From: Chara braunii
Lineage: Eukaryota; Streptophyta; Charophyceae; Charales; Characeae
NCBI GenBank assembly: GCA_003427395.1
Contig: BFEA01000399.1
Span: 1,166,885-1,188,906 of the forward strand
DNA: 22,022 nucleotides
Direction: 5' to 3'
Shown: positions 1 to 8,544 of the stretch, in pieces
Layout: every line of letters starts with the position of its first letter
How positions within the stretch are numbered: the stretch's first letter is position 1
Notes under the pieces: generated by a model
The model's database searches: none
Seen by the model: only the letters and a program-made list of their open reading frames with translations
What the model was told of the DNA's origin: nothing
Program-made: the position numbers and the translations under genes

Positions 1-40
1 GTCGTGTACCAAGGCGTGTGGCCGCACTGTCTGTGCTGTC
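1..40. repeat. 40-bp direct repeat, copy 1 of 2
   Basis: Positions 1-40 match 281-320 at 38 of 40 bases with an offset of exactly 280 bp. Sequence to the right of the two copies is not similar. The repeat may extend left of the window edge. Confidence 0.85.
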
Positions 41-280
41 GGTGTGGCTCTTGTCTCTGCCGTCGTCATCGCTGCCATCGCCACCCTCGTCATCACTTTC
101 ATCATCGGCGTCGATGTCACTCCCCTCATCAGTGCTCTCCTCTACGCTCTCCTCGCGTCCATGTGGCCACTGTCACTCCCACGACTGCTATCGTCATCGA
201 CTTCGTCCACGCTCGTTTCTGCATCCTCGACTCTGGCAGGGGGCTTGGTCGCCGTGCCTGCGCAGCCCGTGCTCGTTGTT

Positions 281-320
281 GTCGCGTACCAAGGCGTGTG
301 GCCACACTGTCTGTGCTGTC
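281..320. repeat. 40-bp direct repeat, copy 2 of 2
   Basis: Second copy of the repeat at 1-40. The two differences are T/C at the fifth base and G/A at base 24. Confidence 0.85.
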
Positions 321-330
321 ATCATGCATA

Positions 331-1300
331 ACCACCTGTCCTTATTTCCTCGCTTGCGAGGCTGTAGCAAGGTCCAATGTGCGACGGGTGCCCGGCCGCA
401 TGGCCATGCCCTGAACCCTGGACATGTCACTCTTTCTCCGTTCCCCTGTTGCTCCAACCACACTGCCACGGGCTCCAAGTCTCTGCACACGCTCCCCGAA
501 TATTTGTGACGCCTGTCTCAAACTGTATCTCGGGGCCGGTGGCTCATCGAACTCGACGTCACGAGCATTGTTGGGGGCCCTCAACATCAGTGGAGGTGAC
601 ATGTCGCTTGAACCCCGATGCGGCGCTGTCGATGTGCGATGGTGATGGTGGCTGTCGTGGCAAGCCACGCTGAAGATGAGTGGAGGCCGTTGTGACCCGC
701 CTGCATGAGTTTCAAAGGTGGCCTGAGCGGCTGAATAGTGCTGTATCCTCTACCATCTGCGTCGTGTCTCTCTGTGGGTGGCCCGATGTTGAAGTGCGGT
801 TTTGATCACATGGCATCGGCCCACGCTGTCAAGGGACTGCGATACAAGTCCCTCCCTCCATCGCCGGCTGGTGCTGTGGGGCTGGCAGGGGCCCATGACA
901 CCGAAGCAACAATCGGCTATAATCCAGGAGGAGGAGGTCCGGTAAATATGTGTGTGTCTATCTTCGTGAGGTCCCTGTCGAAACACCCCGCCAACTTATC
1001 CATCGCATTTCTCCACATGGCATGGATCCCCGCAGTGTGTGGCCATGGTTGTCCTCTGCTGGACACGGTGTATGATCCCTGTCGTGTGCGGGACTGTCAC
1101 GGGATGCCTGTCCTCAACGGGACCCACCGTGGATCCATGTAGTGTGGGTGCCATCATGGCGCCCTTGTCTGGGGCAGTTGCCGGCGCTGTCGCACAACCT
1201 GTGTTGGTGTCTCTGGCACCAACCTCAGTAGTGGTCTCCCCCTCCGCTCCAACCACAACAGCATCCACAGATGCCGGCTACGGGGACAACATCTGATGAT
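331..1300. other. GC-rich stretch without a recognisable gene
   Basis: No frame on either strand is long or recognisable. Short plus and minus frames are rich in Pro, His, Gly and Arg, as expected from GC-rich noncoding or decayed sequence. The phrase AQPVLV appears both near 260-280 and near 1190-1210 in the plus strand, a hint of an old duplication, but I cannot build a gene from it. Confidence 0.4.
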
Positions 1301-1500
1301 TCTGTGATGAAACATGCTTTTTTAAAGCATTACTTTTTTCAGAGTGCAGGTTCTGTGATTCATCCAATGTCTGATGAACAAGATATGCGCAAAATGGGAG
1401 GATTAGCTTCTTTGTTACCTTATATGCTATGATGCTAATTGGCAGTATGTCTTTAATTGGGTTTCCTTTTTTAATTTGATTTGAAGGATGTGATCTTAGA
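1301..1500. other. AT-rich spacer
   Basis: AT-rich sequence with short T-runs and no coding potential. It separates the GC-rich block from the retroposon copy whose T-rich edge starts near 1507. Confidence 0.5.
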
Positions 1501-1980
1501 ACTTACTTTTTTTTCTGTTTTTTTTTGTTGAAAAGAGGCCCCATCTATTGGTGGGGAGCATCACCTGCTGGAAAACGGGTCCAGCGTCCCATATATGTGC
1601 AGAATTTAGAGAACCTCCGAAAGGGTTGTAGGAGATTCCCACCAGCATTGATTGCCCTGGATTCCAGGGGATCGACTGAGCGGGACCTTGGAAGACGGGT
1701 TCAGAACATCTCAGAACAAAACAAAACGGGGAAAGTCCTGCCAGCGTTGATTGCCCTGGGGTCCAGGGGATTGACTGAGCAGGATGATGGGGTGGGGGGG
1801 GGCTCTTCACCCTAGAGCAGGCGCCAGATACCTGCTACTACCCGCCCCTAAATTTGCGGAACCCTGCTGTTGGCCCGCTCACACTGCTCCATACCATTGC
1901 ATGTCCACCATGGTCAGCTGATGGGGAGGGAAGGGATCGGGAAAGTCTGAGGGCGGCCGCAACGGGATCCTTATACTAAA
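1500..1980 (-). mobile_element. Poly-A-tailed LINE 3'-end/SINE-like repeat, copy 1 (minus sense)
   Basis: The plus strand begins with a T-rich tract (1507-1530), which is an A-rich tail on the minus strand. Inward lies the family core at 1541-1590 (CCATCTATTGGTGGGGAGCA onward, including the GCTGGA/TCCAGC stem). Two copies of the second motif follow: CAGCATTGATTGCCCTGG at 1643-1660 and a relative at 1741-1759, each with a CCCTGG/CCAGGG hairpin. The far end, about 1885-1975, resembles 7195-7290 of copy 3. Unlike copies 2-4, no terminal hairpin precedes the A-tail. Orientation is set by the tail: the sense strand is minus. The sequence was most likely reverse-transcribed and 5'-truncated. Confidence 0.65.
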
Positions 1981-1989
1981 TATACTGTT

Positions 1990-2960
1990 AAGTGGTAATT
2001 TGGGTTTTTGGCTTGAATGTCTTTCTGAACGTCCTCATGTGCCTGTCCTGCACCGGTAGGGTGTCATATGGCGGCTCACCCTCCGATCCGCAGGTCTTTG
2101 CTGTGACGGTTTCCTGCGTCCATCCGCTCGTCGGGCAGCCCAATCTACCATCAACGCCTGGTGACCGCCCCGTCTGTATATCCTCTAGTCCGTGACAAGT
2201 CTGCAGATTTGTGGCATCGACGTCACCCGTCGTGGGCAACGCCACCTCCCTCTCCATCTCTATTGCGATTGATCAATCGATCACCCCTCGATTGTGGCTC
2301 GATGGTCGATGCAGCGACCAACTCTTCACGCATGCGAGCGCCAGTCTCAAGATCATTCTTCACCTGCGCCCTGCGTGAGAGCTCATGTTATGTGGTAGGT
2401 TCGCACAAGAAGTTGCACTCGCCTGCTGTCCAACCTGTCCTGCCTCTGCGAAGCCGTCTCTCCTGAGGGTGTCGTGTCGGCATCGACCATCGCTCCCTTC
2501 CGTATTCCCTCCGTGCCATGAGAAGGGGACTCGCAGAGCTCTCTGTGCATGCCAGGTGTGAAACTGCCCGGCATGACCTCGACAATTTGGCCCAAGATAT
2601 TGCCCATTAGGAGGCGCCCCCAAATCCCCCAAATCATTGAAAAGGGGTGGTGAATCACGGACATCATCCACACCCGCTGCTGTGAGTTCCGCCCCCCCCC
2701 ACGAACTCCCTCAGATGCTCCGCCAGCGCCATCCACCCCCCGGACATCTGAAGGTGGCTCGTCCAATACCAGATGTTGAGCACGCACTCTGGGGCCCCTC
2801 TACAACCTCTGCTTTGTGGCACTCCCCCAGTGCTACTGCCTGCTGCGACGGTGGAAGCACGATCATCCGAGGACGCCAGCCTCTCCCCCTCCCTCGGTGC
2901 AGCACGCGAACCTCGCAACCCACTCCCACCTGCTGACTGTCCTGCGGTATGGATCAAATA
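1990..2960. other. Decayed sequence without a recognised gene
   Basis: Several minus-strand frames chain together here. Examples are a 134-codon frame ending at 2383 and an 89-codon frame ending at 1988 that begins MEREVALPTTGDVDATNLQT. They could be pieces of one frameshifted protein, but no motif is recognisable. I see no RNA gene and no poly-A edge in this stretch. Confidence 0.3.
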
Positions 2961-3160
2961 CATTTCGTCTCACATATATCGTATCGATGAGATGTATATC
3001 GATCACACTACAATGGCTTATTATCTATAGATAGATGCCAATTGGAGTATGTATTGTATTTGTATTGTATATAGACTTGAATACAATGTCACGGGTCTCA
3101 CTTCACTCACAAACTCAATCCTTCTTCGGGAAAGGTCACATACGTATGTGTATTCCGTAA
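2961..3160. other. AT-rich spacer with short palindromes
   Basis: AT-rich sequence with ATCGAT-type and TACGTA-type palindromes and a TATTGTATTTGTATTGTATA tract. No coding potential is seen. Confidence 0.4.
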
Positions 3161-3354
3161 TCCCCACATTTCGTTGGCCATGATCGCAATCCCCACATTT
3201 CGCAATCCCCACGTTTCGTTGGCCACGATCGCATGGCGAGTACGGCAGGCCAACGAAATGTGACCCAATGCCGTACTCGCTATGTGACCTTTCCCCACAT
3301 TTCGTTGGCCACGATCGCAATCCCCACATTTCGTTGGCCTGCCGTACTCGCCAT
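3161..3354. repeat. Direct/inverted repeat cluster with perfect 30-bp inverted repeat
   Basis: The motif CCCCACATTTCGTTGGCC followed by (A)(C/T)GATCGCAAT occurs at about 3162, 3190 (partial), 3206, 3293 and 3322. It also occurs once inverted at about 3247-3263. Positions 3233-3262 are the exact reverse complement of 3325-3354 (30 of 30). A further partial inverted copy, TGCCGTACTCGC, lies at 3269-3280. The segment can fold into a stem with a loop of about 62 bases. It abuts the distal end of the hAT remnant. Confidence 0.85.
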
Positions 3355-4472
3355 ACAAATCCTCCACTCCCTCTCTGTCCTCGAAAATGTCAATTTGTTG
3401 TCCCTAAACTCCATTTGGTGTCCCCTCCATCAAGATTGGTGCGCTGCAAACCGCTCGTGACTTCGTAACTGCATTGGGTGAGGATATACGCGTCTGCATT
3501 TCACACCAATCTGGCGCGGTACGAATCAACCACACCACTGAAATACCTCATATCGCCATGAGCAGGGCATAAAAGGAAAGTGCGCCGTGTGCTGGCTCAA
3601 AATCATTTGACACCGCTTTTGCACCTGTGCATTCAGCCACGGCAGCAAGGCACAACGTGTGACTTGTGCATACCACTGCGAACCAACCGCCGCAACAGAT
3701 CGTAAACAGGATCCGTGATGCGGACCAACGTCTCAATCGAGTCCCACCATCTACCATGTCTCACCTACCACCTCACCCATCTGGCGAGTCTGTCAATGCG
3801 TGTGTCCCAAGGGACAAGACTCCAACCCGCCGTGTCGACAGTCCTCTCCAAAGCCTGCCTCACGACGACAAGACTCTCCAACAGGGCGAAGATCGATGTG
3901 AAAATGTCTCGCTCAGGTAAAGGCCCGTGTGTTTGCTCTCCAGCTTGAAAAGGTGGAGAGCGGCGCCACGCACTTTAATGAACCGCACCACCGCTCTGGC
4001 CCGCGGTATAGTGTTGTTGTTCCATGTGACTATAAGAAGAACTTGTTGCAGACATGGACCGCACATGGGATCCAAGTGATGCGTTTGTATTGTGGCCTCA
4101 TCTTGGGATGGGCAACACGTTGGCAGTGGTGGTATACGCTGCTGCCAGTTCATTCGTGCAGATAGCGTTGACCCATTTCAGGCCAAATCGCCCGAAAACA
4201 TTCACCCACCGCTCCAAAACACCAGGCCCGTCATCACATGAACCTTCCGTGTTCATTTTCCTGATCACACCTTGCGATGCGGCGGCGACGAAGTTGACGA
4301 CATGCCTGTGATCGTGAGACTTCCTGCTATCTGACATGATCATGACGCCCGTGACGTAAAATGGTCCCCTGACGTCTCTCAAATTCGTAGCCATGTCATC
4401 TATAATCTGACACACAGACTCAATCGCAGGGATCTCATTGCGAGAAGGCCATAAAACCTTGATAAGCCCTGG

Positions 4473-4578
4473 CAAGTCTGCGAAGTGTCTCTTGTACTCC
4501 TAAGCATCGCTGTGGAAAATGTTGAAGGGTATCTGCTTGCTGTACACAAGTCGTAGAAATTACTTATTGTGGTCCAGG
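4473..4578. repeat. 106-bp direct duplication inside the hAT remnant, copy A
   Basis: Identical to 4695-4800 except for one base (G at 4508, A in the other copy). The spacer is 116 bp (4579-4694). Both copies contain the same two in-frame stops of the hAT reading frame. The duplication therefore came after the gene had decayed, or it is an assembly error. Confidence 0.9.
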
Positions 4579-4694
4579 TTTGTTTGCAATTTGGTGCGCA
4601 GTGTGTAATCATGCATGCCGCCGCTCTCGCGACAGATAGGACTGGATACGTTGCCAGTACTATTGGTTTTTGTTTAGCCTAAGTATTTCTTGTT

Positions 4695-4800
4695 CAAGTC
4701 TGCGAAGTGTCTCTTGTACTCCTAAGCATCACTGTGGAAAATGTTGAAGGGTATCTGCTTGCTGTACACAAGTCGTAGAAATTACTTATTGTGGTCCAGG
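4695..4800. repeat. 106-bp direct duplication inside the hAT remnant, copy B
   Basis: Second copy of 4473-4578, offset 222 bp. In minus-strand order this copy follows the acidic linker directly, while copy A leads into the DUF659-like region. The spacer plus one copy is therefore the inserted material. Confidence 0.9.
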
Positions 4801-5388
4801 AGCCATTGGGAGGCGAGGACGTCCTTGATAGCAGGCTGTCTCATCTTCTTGTGCAGGGTCGTATTCCCCCCTTTCTCTCTCTCCTTCCTCTTCCCTAAAC
4901 TCTCACCCACCAGACCCTTCCCCGGCCAATGCGTATAAGGCTCCTCAACCCCGTGCTGCGTCGCATCGCCTTCAACATCGATTACGTCATCCAACCCCTG
5001 CCCTCCATCTTCCTCTTCGCCTGGACCTAACTCGCCCTCCCCTCCCACACCACCATCCGCATCCATAGATGGTGCACCACCATGGAGCTCCTCGTAACGT
5101 TGCAACCGCTCCAACTGCTTGCCGTCCATCTTGTCGTTAGTGTTGAAAGGATGTCCAGCAGTGCCTCGTCTATGACCTGCGGACACCCTTTCCCCTGTTT
5201 GAAGTGCCTTGCCGCAACAAATTGTGTCCCCTGGAATCGTGGCCACAGAAGACGCACTTTAACATCTTCATCCCCCAGTTGAGGTCTTGGCCGACGCGAA
5301 TGTATTTGAAGATGGCGCAATTCATCTGCGCCTTCTGCTGTGCCAGCTCGTCGGCCTCCTCGAACGGTCGTACCTGGCCCCTCCCCAT

Positions 5389-5660
5389 GGTTGCTGACCC
5401 CGTCTGAACACCACCTCCAACCCTGGGCCACCACCGCGACCCTCCAGCAACTCCCCACGAAGGTCTCGCGACATCCCACCTGGCAGGCCCCACAAATCCC
5501 TGGACGCACCCCCCCTCCCCCCCAGCCGACCCCAAACGGCATGCAGCACCGCGCAGCCTCGGCCCGATAGGTACCTAACCAGCCGCATCCGCACCACAAA
5601 CGCGACGCCAAATTTTTATGAACGGCGTTCAAAACAATGTAACGGCGTTCAAAAAATAAG
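5389..5660. other. GC-rich flank upstream of the hAT transposase start
   Basis: GC-rich sequence upstream (on the minus strand) of the hAT ATG, without a recognised domain. Near its right end, AACGGCGTTCAAAA occurs twice, at about 5621 and 5641. This could be subterminal repeat sequence of the DNA transposon, but that is inference. Confidence 0.3.
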
Positions 5661-5795
5661 TGCCACTGCGTGGCAGGTGTTGCTCCCCACCAATAGACGG
5701 AGCCTCCCCTCAGGTGTTAGCGGTGTCTGCTCTTATCAGCACCACTAGCACTGACGGGGGTTTTGTCTTGAAAAAACAAAACAAAAAAAAAGGGC
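5660..5795 (+). mobile_element. LINE 3'-end/SINE-like repeat, copy 4 (plus sense, truncated)
   Basis: Plus-strand sense copy. The family core CTCCCCACCAATAGACGGAG lies at 5684-5703. It is followed by the terminal hairpin (arms 5714-5725 and 5740-5751: GTGTTAGCGGTG and CACCACTAGCAC, one mismatch and one wobble). An A-rich tail interrupted by C bases follows at about 5770-5789. The core is heavily 5'-truncated. The order core, hairpin, A-tail matches copy 2 in the opposite orientation. Confidence 0.65.
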
Positions 5796-5918
5796 CACTG
5801 CACGGCGTGCACGCTGAGCTCGCCCGTCGCCTCCCGCTGCCGCTCCTTCACTGTGCGGCGCCAATCCGTCGTCGCCGCCGCTCCACTTCACACTCTGCTG
5901 CTGCGGTGGTGCCGCGCT

Positions 5919-5920
<2 letters not shown>

Positions 5921-5999
<79 letters not shown>
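5921..5999. repeat. (TC)n microsatellite
   Basis: About 39 uninterrupted TC units. The long Leu/Ser and Arg/Glu open frames over this region are produced by the repeat. Confidence 0.98.
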
Positions 6000-6003
<4 letters not shown>

Positions 6004-6128
6004 CGTTGTGGAGCATGCGTTCGGGTGCTCTCTTCCCATTCTCAAACGGCACACGCGAACGTGCAATGCCGTTAGCGAAGGCAGTGCTGCCCCCTCGTAT
6101 GCCCACCTCCACCGCTGGCAGGGCCTTC

Positions 6129-6148
6129 TTTTTTTTTTTTTTTTTTTT
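6129..6148. repeat. Poly-T tract (20 nt)
   Basis: A pure T-run in GC-rich sequence. It may be the A-tail of a minus-strand retroposon, but no element body is recognisable beside it. Confidence 0.9.
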
Positions 6149-6422
6149 CGGGGCCTGTTTTCTGGACTCCCACGCATCCTGTTCGCGCTGCGCGCCCTCA
6201 ACCGCCCCCCAAAGTCGAGCCCCAGGCAGCGCAGTGCGCAAGGCACCGAACTGTGGAATTGAACTCCGTGCTCAGGGGCGTTCAAACCTTTCAAATTCTG
6301 AACGGAAAACGCACGTTCAATGAGCTGTTTCATAGGTCAGAGCTGTTGCACAGGCCAAACACTATGACCCAAGGAATATTGGAATCTGGCCTCTTACTCT
6401 GGTTCTATGCCCGAACAAGAAG

Positions 6423-6425
<3 letters not shown>

Positions 6426-6460
<35 letters not shown>

Positions 6461-6905
6461 CGTCCCCCTGCAGTGCTAGTGGTGCTGGTTGAAACAGGCA
6501 CCACTAGCACCCGGGGAGAGGCTCCATCTATTGGTGAGGAGCATCACCTGCTGGAAAACGGGGTCCAGCGCAAAGGATGACCTCAGGGGAAGTAACTGAG
6601 AAAACGCCTGCCAGCATTGATTACTCTGGTGTCCAGAGGATTAACTGTGCAGGTTATTGAGAAATAGGGGGAAACCTCTTTGCCCTGTATCAGGTGCCAG
6701 ATGCCTACTGCTAAGAACTAGTTTCTCCCTCCCCCAGCTGCCCTTACCCACCCTGTCCCAAATGTCGTCAGCTTCCCTCCCCACTTTTCCTCTCTAATCA
6801 GAGACCATTCCCGACCCGCCAGCATTAATCACCCCTGTGTGGAGAAGAAAAGAGCTAGGAAGGGGTCAAGGAGTTCCGAGGAGGGGCACAGCCGTATTGC
6901 GGGGT
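6426..6905 (-). mobile_element. Poly-A-tailed LINE 3'-end/SINE-like repeat, copy 2 (minus sense)
   Basis: 28 T residues (6426-6453) form the A-tail on the minus strand. A perfect 13-bp hairpin follows (arms 6473-6485 and 6498-6510, loop 12), then the family core at 6524-6570 (CTCCATCTATTGGTGAGGAG onward). The second motif lies at 6607-6653, with outer stem CCTGC/GCAGG and inner stem CTCTGG/CCAGAG. The remainder to about 6905 resembles the distal ends of copies 1 and 3 (AAGGGGTCAAGGAGTTCCGA near 6856). A 5'-truncated, reverse-transcribed origin is inferred. No convincing target-site duplication was found. Confidence 0.7.
6473..6510 (-). other. Terminal hairpin of copy 2
   Basis: Arms GTGCTAGTGGTGC and GCACCACTAGCAC pair perfectly over 13 bp with a 12-nt loop. 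The hairpin sits between the family core and the A-tail. Copies 3 and 4 have a hairpin in the same place, and in copy 3 the stem sequence differs while pairing is kept. Confidence 0.85.
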
Positions 6906-6909
6906 GATA

Positions 6910-6955
6910 GAATTTGCTTGTTGTCCGTCCTTGTCCTGGACGGACAAGCAAATTC
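6910..6955. other. Bulged hairpin at the boundary of two retroposon copies
   Basis: GAATTTGCTTGT and ACAAGCAAATTC flank an inner CCGTCC/GGACGG pairing. The stem is about 18 bp with a 3-nt bulge and a 7-nt loop. It lies exactly between the distal end of copy 2 and the A-rich end of copy 3. Confidence 0.8.
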
Positions 6956-6956
6956 C

Positions 6957-7310
6957 TTTTTCTCGTATGGGAGATAGGGGTGCTGGTATGAGCAGATGCC
7001 TCTATCTCCCCCGGGAGGCACCATCTATTGCCTTACATAACAACCATTTCAATCACGCTGAGATGTTTCTGGCTGTCTTCCAACCTGCCAGCATTGATTA
7101 CCCTGAAGACAGGGGATTAACTGAGCAGGCTCAAACAGGGAGGAAGAGGGGCCCCAGCCCCTGTGTCTGTGCTTATAACTGTCTCTCCCTCACTCTGCCC
7201 CATACCATTAGAGATCCACCATTGACAGACCATGGGGCGGAAAGGGGTCGGGGAAGTCCAAGGGGGAGCGCAGCGATATTGCTGCATCCACCTTAGTCCA
7301 GTCCTGAAAA
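6957..7310 (-). mobile_element. LINE 3' UTR repeat, copy 3 (minus sense)
   Basis: A short T-run near 6956 precedes a hairpin with arms 6970-6980 (GGAGATAGGGG) and 6999-7009 (CCTCTATCTCC). The edge of the core, CCATCTATTG, follows at 7021-7030, where similarity breaks off. The second motif lies at 7084-7129 (CCTGC...GCAGG enclosing CCCTG/CAGGG). The distal end at 7195-7290 (CCATACCATTAGAGATCCAC onward) resembles 1888-1975 of copy 1. On the minus strand this lies immediately 3' of the LINE ORF2 remnant at 7430-7947, so it is best read as that LINE's 3' UTR. Confidence 0.65.
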
Positions 7311-7429
7311 CAAATGATATAGTCTCGTCTCATATTATCCTCTTCGCATTCTTGAAGACTGCCTCCTTCCCAACGAACATAAGTCATTTTGCCCCCTGGT
7401 CACTTCCCAGCCAATCCCTTGAGAATTGC

Positions 7430-7947
7430 TTGATGGCCTGCATTATGTTTTTTTTGGTATGAATTCGGTCCAGTTTAGATTTCACTGTCTTCCATTGTAT
7501 CGTAAGTTACTCCTGAACATATTGTTTAATTAGCTCGGTCATCTCCGCACCCTCTATTCTTACTTTCTCAATAGATAATATACACTGTTTCCTCCACAGT
7601 GCCCAAATAACGGCTCTCCTCCCGATCTTGAACATGTTCTCTTCAGAAGTGTTATCCGTAGAGGAGAACCATGTTTCACACAGAAGCGCTCTCCAGTCCC
7701 ACGGCCACTCGGACTCTGTGCCCAACAACCTCCAAATCCGATCCCACCAGCACCAGGTAAGGACCGCCCCTGGACGCTGCAGAAAAATGTGCTTTATAGT
7801 CTCAGGGATGTTGCGGGCAGGAAAGCCTGTCAGATAGGACATACACCATGGTGTGGCTAAACCCTTTTGTTGCAAATATGTATGATCAATCAGCCAATCA
7901 TTTGTGGGGAGGCAGCGGTGTTCTATCTGTCGTTGCAGGAAGACCAT
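7430..7947 (-). pseudogene. LINE ORF2 C-terminal fragment with decayed zf-RVT zinc finger
   Basis: The minus-strand frame contains HRCLPTNDWLIDHTYLQQKG, then PWCMSYLTGF, then a WCWWDRIWRLLG segment. These align in order with HRCLPTPDWLVSRTDLEQKG, SPICSYCG and QIWQWWDAAFHALTG of the LINE fragment at 20201-21070. That alignment identifies the zf-RVT region that follows reverse transcriptase in plant-type LINEs. The zinc ligands are largely lost here (the C-x2-C and the H...C are degraded). The frame stops at 7507, but similarity-like sequence (LTIQWKTVKSKLDRIHTKKN) continues in frame to about 7430. The 5' side is cut off at the TTTG microsatellite near 7985. No reverse transcriptase remains. 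Confidence 0.7.
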
Positions 7948-7983
7948 TTTTGTCGGTCTGGCCTTATCACTGCCAATCTCTCT

Positions 7984-8110
7984 TTTGTTTGTTTGTTTGC
8001 CTGTCTGTCTGTATGTTTGTCTGTTTGTTTGTCTGTCTGTTTATTTGTTTGTTTGTTTGTCTGTCTGTTTGTTTGTTTGTCTGTCTGTTTGTTGGTTTGT
8101 TTGTTTGTTT
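7984..8110. repeat. (TTTG/TCTG)n tetranucleotide microsatellite
   Basis: About 30 tandem four-base units mixing TTTG and TCTG with a few variants. Open frames rich in Cys, Leu, Phe and Val over this stretch are by-products of the repeat. Confidence 0.95.
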
Positions 8111-8303
8111 TGCAAACAACAGGGCCTTATGGTTGAGGCTATTTCACGTTCTGGAGAGAGTCAGTCCGGTCCGGTCCCTTTCCCTTGTAATGTAGATGAT
8201 GGAACACATAAAATGCAAACACTTTCGTCAACCAACAGGGCCAAAGGGACCTGTGGGCAACATAGTTGCCTCTACGACTTTGACTGCAAGCAGGATGTTT
8301 GAT

Positions 8304-8542
8304 ACACAACACTCTACTACATGCATTGGGATACTTTCTGGACGGGATACATTAAAAATGTTGGACTCGTCGGGACATACCTGGTCTAGAAAGCTTCCAA
8401 ATGCATGGACTTGTTGGAACATATCTGGACGAGAAAGTGCCCAAGTGCATGGACTCATCCTGGTCAGAAAGCGTCCACGTGCATGCACTCGTCTGAACGT
8501 ACTTGGTCCAGACAGCGTCCAAGTGCATGTGGAATGTTGTGT
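8304..8542. repeat. Degenerate 44-bp minisatellite within imperfect inverted repeats
   Basis: Four tandem units lie at 8364-8407, 8408-8451, 8452-8485 and 8486-8529 (44, 44, 34 and 44 bp). Each starts like GACTCGTCTGGACATA and ends GCATG. The third lacks 10 bp near its start. The array is bracketed by imperfect inverted repeats at 8304-8329 and 8519-8542, sharing ACACAAC and ACATGCA blocks. This could be a small fold-back transposon with an internal minisatellite, but the arms are diverged. Confidence 0.6.
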
Positions 8543-8544
8543 GG

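Larger units (their letters stand above)
1..330 (-). pseudogene. Degenerate acidic Asp/Glu/Ser-rich coding remnant (minus strand)
   Basis: Read on the minus strand, two adjoining frames give a strongly acidic Ser/Asp/Glu-rich protein. From about 240 to 155 the frame reads VDEVDDDSSRGSDSGHMDA; after a frameshift near 155 it continues as EESVEESTDEGSDIDADDES and further Asp/Gly-rich residues to the left edge. The 40-bp direct repeat at 1-40 and 281-320 reads in this strand as DSTDS(A/V)ATRLGTR, so a peptide motif occurs twice, which favours a real coding ancestry. The plus-strand open frames here are Leu/Ser/Val-rich mirrors of this acidic frame. I do not recognise the family. Acidic low-complexity tails occur in many transposase and retroelement proteins, so a transposon origin is likely but unproven. 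The remnant continues beyond the window. Confidence 0.35.
3430..5388 (-). pseudogene. hAT-family transposase pseudogene (BED finger, DUF659-like, hAT core)
   Basis: The probable start is the ATG at 5388, followed by MGRGQVRPFEEADELAQQKA. A BED-type zinc finger follows at about 5290-5190: LKCVFCG, then after a frameshift FQGTQFVAARHFKQGKGC, giving the C-x2-C and H...C ligands. Another frame change near 5140 leads into KQLERLQRYEELHGG and an acidic linker (about 5100-4880). Next come KKMRQPAIKDVL and, in a third frame with two in-frame stops, SKQIPFNIFHSDA. The DUF659-like region reads cleanly at 4475-4098, with GPFYVTGVMIMSDSRKSHDH, VVNFVAAASQG and VNAICTNELAAAY. Further core pieces lie in shifted frames: ARAVVRFIKVRGAALHLF (about 4000) and SIETLVRITDPVYDLLRRL (about 3750-3690). 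The C-terminal hAT dimerisation region is not recognised. Known hAT proteins cut and paste DNA using an RNase H-like fold. With at least three frameshifts and several stops this copy is dead. I found no terminal inverted repeats or 8-bp target duplication. Confidence 0.75.

Noticed and set aside
3161-3354. CRISPR-like array
   Set aside because: Repeats occur in both orientations, spacing is irregular, spacers contain the same motif, there are no cas genes and the context is eukaryotic.
5660-6333. Long Leu/Ser-rich (plus) and Arg/Glu-rich (minus) open frames
   Set aside because: They are created by the (TC)n microsatellite at 5921-5999 and the poly-T tract; no domain lies outside the repeat.
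7848-8302. Cys/Val/Phe-rich apparent membrane proteins
   Set aside because: They are products of the TTTG/TCTG microsatellite in three frames.
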